NCBI GenBank assembly: GCA_903813345.2
Contig: CAIIXF020000010.1
Coordinates: forward strand, 9,354,349-9,418,348
Direction of reading: 5' to 3'
Length of the DNA: 64,000 nt
Source: Owenia fusiformis
Lineage: Eukaryota > Annelida > Polychaeta > Sabellida > Oweniidae
Positions 61,124-64,000 of this stretch are shown piece after piece. Position numbers and translations under genes: made by a program. Position 1 is the stretch's first letter, and every line of letters begins with the position of its first letter. The notes beneath the pieces are model-generated. The model saw nothing but the letters and a program-made list of their open reading frames with translations. It ran no database searches and was not told the DNA's origin.

Positions 61124-63132
61124 TATAAGAATATACATGTATATGTTCAAATCATACTGTATCAAAACTATGTTAGTATATAACTGGTAGGTATATTTTA
61201 TATAGTCACGGTCCAAGAACAGGACAGTAGCGAATAGGCGTCAGAAAATGTGGTAAGGGGAGGTCTGAATGTCAATGGATTTGGCTGAATCCTTTTTTGC
61301 TTGCTTCCTTTACCAGGAGACCCAACTGGACAAAACTCCACCTTGATATGAAAAAAGTGGAAAAGTTAGGTCTCCACTAATATGGCTAATTTTGGACATT
61401 CATTTTTTATTCCTCAATTTTTGTGTATCGTGTGATGACGGATATCTTTCTGTTAAACTATTTGTTTTGTCTACCATAAATCTATGGCGTACCCTACTGG
61501 CTACCCCAAAGTACTCACACGGTGGCGAACAGTGACCCCACACAGTCTGAGTCACGGTAACAGCTCCATAAGCAAGCAAGTTGTTAACAAAGGCCAGTAT
61601 ACGAGTATGATGTGTATGCACTTCAATCTTTAAGTCACAAACATGACTTCTCACCTTCGTCCACATAACATCAATATGAGATAAGTGTAAATGTTAGTTA
61701 ACTAGTAATAAAGTGAAATCTATTAATAGTATATTGTGGATATATATAACTTGTCTTATCTAAATATAGACTTTCATGTTAAAATGGTTGCACTTAGATG
61801 ACAGTAAATATACTGACGAACAACAATCCCGCAAGGCATACTGTGACATCACTATGCTCTCTCTGGAACAATGCTGCAGGCCCTGAGTGCACTCATAGAT
61901 TGAAACATTCCTTTGGTATCTTGTCTCTGTGGGTAAAATGTAAAAGCAATAAAGTCAGCCCCTGGGATTTATACCGAACCAATGACGTCAATAGCCACCT
62001 AGGACACAGATGGTTCTTCACTTTTACTAATCACATTTCACTTAACCAGTCAATGTTAACTGAACAACAGAGCTTAAGGGTGAATAGCCAGAGATGGTTT
62101 CTAGGTTTATCTTGCCTATTTTGTATATATTTATGAATTTTTTTAATTATAAAAAAACTAGACAACGGCACGGCACACTGGGGTAAAGCAAACCCAATTG
62201 CATTGATTGTGTTATCAAATGGCAGGTAAAGAGTAGCCATTGTCAAGAGACCTAGAACGGGTATAGAGAATCATTCCATTACTTTCAATTATCAAAATGA
62301 TAAAATACTATCTTCACATATAAAATATTAATCAAATCAGTAAAATATCCACCAAAATAAAATTGATGGTTATTGTTTTCAGGAAACCATTACATATATA
62401 TACAGGTAGAAAAATTTCTGTATATCCTAGATAAGTTACAGAACTAATCGCAGAACTAGTACAAAACAAAATAACAAATCTAAACTGTAATATAAAACAT
62501 TTAACTGTTCTTAAACTGTTATAAATTATTTACCTGTTCTTTTCAAATCCAGACCAAAACTCATGATTTTTCATTTAAATGGGTTCTCGGGTGAGTGCAA
62601 GTATACTTTCAAAATCTAGGGTAGGTGCAGCACGTACTTGCTCTAATGCTGCGGAGATGACTGTAACAGTCTGACATTAAATATAATAAATGAATAATAT
62701 CAGGTTTATAAATGATTTCATTTGACTCTTGATACACTTTTGATTAATTACTTCTGGTATTTTAATTGCACTAGAAAACTAACATTTATCTCATTTTGAC
62801 CCGCTGTTATAACTTGTAATAAGTACTACCTGAGACCCACAGGTCTCGCCTATAAGTTGCCATAGAAACGAAGATGTCATGCCTGGCTACATTTAGCACA
62901 ATTTCCGACATTGACATCACATTAATATGTACCTTTACAAGGATTATGTTTCTAAATAAAGATGAAATTAAGAGAAATCAAGATACATATAAATACCAGG
63001 AAAGATATTTTCTTTGTGATCTATGTATTTAACCAGGCGTGAACCTGACAATAATTTATTACTTGCTTGCAATTATGATATTTGTTCCAGACATCAACCA
63101 TAGTTCTACCAACGCTGACCAAGCACAAACTA

Positions 63133-63270
63133 GACAAGGTATTAATCTAACAAAATGTCACCACCTAGTGACACACAAAATTGTCACAGACGCCGATCAC
63201 CAAGCACCATCACAAAAAATGGAGACCACAACAATTTGTCACATATATACCACCTTTTGGTAGTGACATA
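63133..63270 (+). repeat. Dispersed repeat family 3
   Basis: GACAAGGTATTAATCTAACA, AAATGTCACCACCTAGTGAC, then CAACAATTTGTCACATATAT and CTTTTGGTAGTGACATA. It abuts the 45-bp minisatellite that follows. It is the same family as at 19975, 35231 and 38171. Confidence 0.7.
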
Positions 63271-63286
63271 AAAATCAGTAAGTCCG

Positions 63287-64000
63287 AATGAACAAAACAT
63301 AGTACTATTTTATGATATCCCACATCATTTGAATGAACAAAACATAGTACTATTTTATGATATCCCACATCATTTGAATGAACAAAACATAGTACTATTT
63401 TATGATATCCCACATCATTTGAATGAACAAAACATAGTACTATTTTATGATATCTCACATCATTTGAATGAACAAAACATAGTACTATTTTATGATATCC
63501 CACATCATTTGAATGAACAAAACATAGTACTATTTTATGATATCCCACATCATTTGAATGAACAAAACTAATAGTACTATTTTATGATATCCCACATCAT
63601 TTGAATGAACAAAACATAGTACTATTTTATGATATCTCACATCATTTGAATGAACAAAACATAGTACTATTTTATGATATCCCACATCATTTGAATGAAC
63701 AAAACATAGTACTATTTTATGATATCCCACATCATTTGAATGAACAAAACATAGTACTATTTTATGATATCCCACATCATTTGAATGAACAAAACATAGT
63801 ACTATTTTATGATATCCCACATCATTTGAATGAACAAAACATAGTACTATTTTATGATATCTCACATCATTTGAATGAACAAAACATAGTACTATTTTAT
63901 GATATCCCACATCATTTGAATGAACAAAACATAGAACTATTTTATGATATCCCACATCATTTGAATGAACAAAACATAGTACTATTTTATGATATCCCAT
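63287..64000. repeat. Minisatellite, 45-bp unit, about 16 copies, runs off the window
   Basis: GAATGAACAAAACATAGTAC, TATTTTATGATATCCCACAT and CATTT repeat with a 45-base period and very little divergence (a C/T variant in TATCTCAC, a three-base insertion near 63570). Because 45 is a multiple of three, both strands stay open and give 15-residue repeats (HSNDVGYHKIVLCFV on minus, HLNEQNIVLFYDIPH on plus). I regard these as artefacts of the period. Confidence 0.97.

Larger units (their letters stand above)
59314..63132. other. Upstream of the candidate gene; repeats only
   Basis: I see no convincing gene. The stretch holds a long copy of dispersed family 1 (60585-60930), a CAGTGAAACTT-ended MITE (60957-61123), and an unexplained 88-codon open frame on the minus strand (61666-61400) without recognisable homology. 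The promoter of the 55-59 kb candidate gene would lie just above 59313. Confidence 0.5.

Noticed and set aside
61400-61666. 88-codon minus-strand frame beginning MWTKVRSHVCDLKIEVHTHH
   Set aside because: It looks somewhat protein-like and contains donor-like GTGAGT strings, but I see no homology, partner exons or consistent phase. Left as unexplained.
63210-64000. Repeat proteins of 80-156 residues on both strands
   Set aside because: The 45-bp minisatellite keeps all copies in frame on both strands. There is no independent sign of translation.

Overview
The window is AT-rich animal (bilaterian) DNA. Long introns, canonical GT-AG splice sites, dense small DNA transposons and several minisatellites point to a marine invertebrate, either a non-vertebrate deuterostome or a lophotrochozoan. 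The sequence does not settle which.

The dominant gene is a complete MEF2 (myocyte enhancer factor 2) coding region on the minus strand, 28936 down to 3707. I read eight coding exons whose phases all join: 54, 204, 144, 166, 185, 178, 157 and 283 nt, 1371 nt in total, giving 456 residues plus stop. It has the MADS box and MEF2 domain (residues 1-86), an alpha2-type exon, the conserved LRVVIP block, a polyglutamine tract, a phospho-SUMO motif (IKMEPISP) and the typical basic/SEGW C-terminus. The MADS/MEF2 region is split by introns of 8.5 and 10 kb. In the 10-kb intron, at the vertebrate alpha-exon position, lies an unexpected in-frame 84-nt exon candidate (10849-10932) with excellent splice sites. 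It would add 28 residues directly after the MEF2 domain.

Upstream on the same strand, 59313 down to 55173, five short exon-like segments join in phase into a 125-residue open frame of unknown function. This is a prediction. Between 29 and 55 kb I see no convincing protein gene. That stretch may hold noncoding 5' exons of MEF2.

The rest is mobile and repetitive DNA. It includes a 50-bp minisatellite (5.1-6.2 kb), a 144-bp palindromic MITE (6.5 kb), a TTA-flanked MITE holding a CTCF-like motif (13.3 kb), a MITE family starting CAGTAAAACCTG (11, 21 and probably 61 kb), a LINE 3' end (38.4 kb), a 711-bp piggyBac-type element with TTAA ends (41.2 kb), a CGTAGCCAGG-ended MITE (43.7 kb), a nested CCGTATTCTCT-ended element (46.9-47.6 kb), a 2-kb array of CCATGG palindromes (50.8-52.8 kb), an 852-bp near-perfect foldback element with a preserved empty site (54.1-55.0 kb), a 61-bp tandem repeat (55.9-56.2 kb) and a 45-bp minisatellite that runs off the right edge (63.3-64.0 kb). 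Three further dispersed repeat families recur through the window.
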